Source: an uncultured Peptococcaceae bacterium (GTDB lineage Bacteria > Bacillota > Dehalobacteriia > UBA7702). Taken from it: 5,083 bases of DNA. The notes under the pieces are model-generated. The model searched no databases and was not told the DNA's origin. It saw only the letters and a list, made by a program, of their open reading frames with translations. The stretch covers positions 1-5,083 of the forward strand of contig CALFRX010000288.1 in NCBI GenBank assembly GCA_937919295.1. The letters run 5' to 3'. Of this stretch, positions 3,563-5,083 are shown piece after piece (within the stretch, counting starts at the first letter, position 1; every line of letters begins with the position of its first letter). A program made the translations under genes and the position numbers.

Positions 3563-5083
3563 CAAAATACTTCACGCCGGAGATGAAAATCTTCTGATCA
3601 AAATCGCCGGGGATATTTTTATAAAGCCCCGGGCGGTAGCGTTCCGAGTGTCCCATCTTGCCTAAAATCAGCCCTGTTTTGTCGGTGATCCCCTCGATGG
3701 CCATGACGGAGCCATTGGGGTTATCCGGAGCGATCATCGTCGCCTTACCCTTTCCGTTTACGTACTGGGTGGCGATCTGACCGTTAGCGATCAGCTCGCC
3801 GATGATCCCCATGGGTGAAGCGAAACGGCCCTCGCCGTGGGATACCGGCACCGTATAGATTTTATTCAGCTCCCCTTGGCTGAACCAAGGAGAAAGCTTG
3901 GAGATCAGCTTCGTCCGCACCATGGTGGAAACGTGGCGGCCGATGTGATTAAAAGTCAAGGTGGCGTCGTCTACCGTCAATTCCCGGATTTCGCCGTGGG
4001 GCAGCAGACCCAATTTCACCAGTGCCTGAAAACCGTTACAGATACCCAAAATCAGGTTTTTCTTTTCCAAATGCGCCGCTACCGCTTCTTTGAGATAAGG
4101 ATCGCGGAATAGGGCCGTGATGAATTTTGCCGAACCCTCCGGTTCGTCCCCGGCACTGAAGCCGCCGGGGAGCATCAAAATCTGACTTTTTTCAAGGGCT
4201 GCCGTCAGCTCCCCAACGGAATCTTTGAGCTCTTCCGGTGTCTGATTCCGAATCACCAGCACATTGCTTTTGGCTCCCGCCAAAGAAAAAGCGTCGGCGC
4301 TGTCGTATTCGCAGTTGGTGCCGGGAAAGACGGGAATCAAGACGGTGGGTTTGGCTTTTTCAGCGCTGTGCAGATAAAGCTGTTTATCCCAGGTGGGACA
4401 GAGCGCGCCGTCATTTTCGGAAGTTAAAAACGGCGGATAGATATCGTTCAGGGTTGTCAGATATGTTTCTACGAGATCAATCAGGGGGATTTCTTCCTCT
4501 TTATAACGGATAACCCGCTCCTCGATGGTTTTCCCCACAGGGATCAACAGGTACTCCCCGGGCTCCACATCGTCGGTGACTTCCAACAGCAGCGAACCGT
4601 AGCCTGGGGAAAGCAGATCAATTCGGTCCATGGGGTTTAAATCAACACCGACAGCGTTGCCGAGGGTGCAGTGAATCAGCGCTTCGGCGATGCCGCCTTC
4701 TTTCAAACTGACGGCAGAGAGAATCTGACCCTGCTCATTCATCTTGAGCACTTTCTCATAGATCTCTTTCTGCCGGTTAAAATCGGGTACGAGGTTTTCA
4801 TCATGCTTACTTAAAAGCAGCATAAGGCGGTGGTTCGGCCCTTTAAATTCAGGGCTCAGCACCTTTTGGTCGCCGCAGATATCCACGGCGAAGGACAATA
4901 GGCAAGGTGGGACGTTAAGCTCCTTAAAGGAGCCGGACATGCTGTCCTTGCCGCCGATGGCCGGGATGGCGAGAGCCTGTTCCGCCGTGAAAGCGCCCAA
5001 CAGCGCCGCAAGGGGTTTGCCCCAGCGCCGGGGATCTTTTTTCAACTTTTCAAAATATTCCTGCAAGGTCAAACGGGCTGTTT
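3558..5083 (-). CDS. purL: FGAM synthase with fused glutaminase, C-terminal part
   Basis: Phosphoribosylformylglycinamidine synthase makes FGAM from FGAR, ATP and glutamine, the fourth step of de novo purine synthesis in the cytosol. This is the single-chain form of about 1,230-1,270 residues used by many Clostridia and streptococci; about 507 C-terminal residues are present and the start lies beyond the window. Numbering from the TTG at 5072, GGKDSMSG (40-47) and the following region belong to the second PurM-like half. From about 243 comes the class I glutamine amidotransferase domain: FPGTNCEYDSADAF (249-262), LPGGFSAGDE (301-310), nucleophile Cys345 in GICNGFQ, and His412/Glu414 in SHGEGRF. 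The conserved GKMGHSERY (471-479) is near the end. All glutaminase triad residues are intact. The frame is open past 5072 to the window edge, so the TTG is internal. The downstream terminator is 3487-3527; the promoter is outside. Confidence 0.96.
   Translation of the reverse strand, partial: TARLTLQEYFEKLKKDPRRWGKPLAALLGAFTAEQALAIPAIGGKDSMSGSFKELNVPPCLLSFAVDICGDQKVLSPEFKGPNHRLMLLLSKHDENLVPDFNRQKEIYEKVLKMNEQGQILSAVSLKEGGIAEALIHCTLGNAVGVDLNPMDRIDLLSPGYGSLLLEVTDDVEPGEYLLIPVGKTIEERVIRYKEEEIPLIDLVETYLTTLNDIYPPFLTSENDGALCPTWDKQLYLHSAEKAKPTVLIPVFPGTNCEYDSADAFSLAGAKSNVLVIRNQTPEELKDSVGELTAALEKSQILMLPGGFSAGDEPEGSAKFITALFRDPYLKEAVAAHLEKKNLILGICNGFQALVKLGLLPHGEIRELTVDDATLTFNHIGRHVSTMVRTKLISKLSPWFSQGELNKIYTVPVSHGEGRFASPMGIIGELIANGQIATQYVNGKGKATMIAPDNPNGSVMAIEGITDKTGLILGKMGHSERYRPGLYKNIPGDFDQKIFISGVKYFD

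Noticed and set aside
5070..5072. TTG as a purL start codon
   Set aside because: The frame continues to the window edge and the protein begins in the middle of a PurM-like region, so this is an internal leucine codon of a gene cut by the window.

Overview
The window looks like ordinary chromosomal DNA from a Gram-positive-lineage bacterium (Bacillota/Firmicutes, probably Clostridia or Negativicutes; genus not determinable by eye). The clues are a TepA-type ClpP-like protease followed by a YlzJ-like protein (a Firmicutes pairing), a DUF1836 protein (Firmicutes-restricted as far as I know), a single-chain Clostridia-type FGAM synthase with fused glutaminase, AAGGAGG-type ribosome binding sites and sigma-A-like promoters. 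The first 13 bases match the 3' end of the Illumina TruSeq adapter, so the window probably begins at an untrimmed draft or metagenomic contig end.

Layout. Bases 14-893 (+) hold the 3' part of tepA and ylzJ, with stop and start overlapping by one base. A strong extended -10 promoter (909-937) then starts a leader that can fold right at its 5' end and leads into uppP (1017-1790, +), the undecaprenyl-diphosphate phosphatase. A two-tier bidirectional hairpin (1811-1860) separates uppP from a convergent DUF1836 gene (1878-2438, -). An AT-rich 395-bp divergent intergenic region (2439-2833) carries a clear promoter for the DUF1836 gene, a TTGACA box overlain by a perfect 9+9 bp dyad, and several other dyads and repeats. 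It leads to an unrecognised membrane-anchored or exported protein (2834-3469, +). A perfect 17-bp hairpin (3487-3527) terminates it and also the convergent purL (3558 to window end, -), of which only the C-terminal third is present.

The genes do not form one pathway: protein quality control/secretion (tepA), lipid carrier recycling for the cell wall (uppP), purine synthesis (purL), a possible small DNA-binding regulator (DUF1836) and an unknown surface protein. I see no mobile element, CRISPR array, RNA gene or evident novel multi-gene system. The least explained parts are the 2439-2833 region with its two divergent genes, the structured uppP leader, and the short tandem repeats at the 3' ends of three genes that abut terminators.
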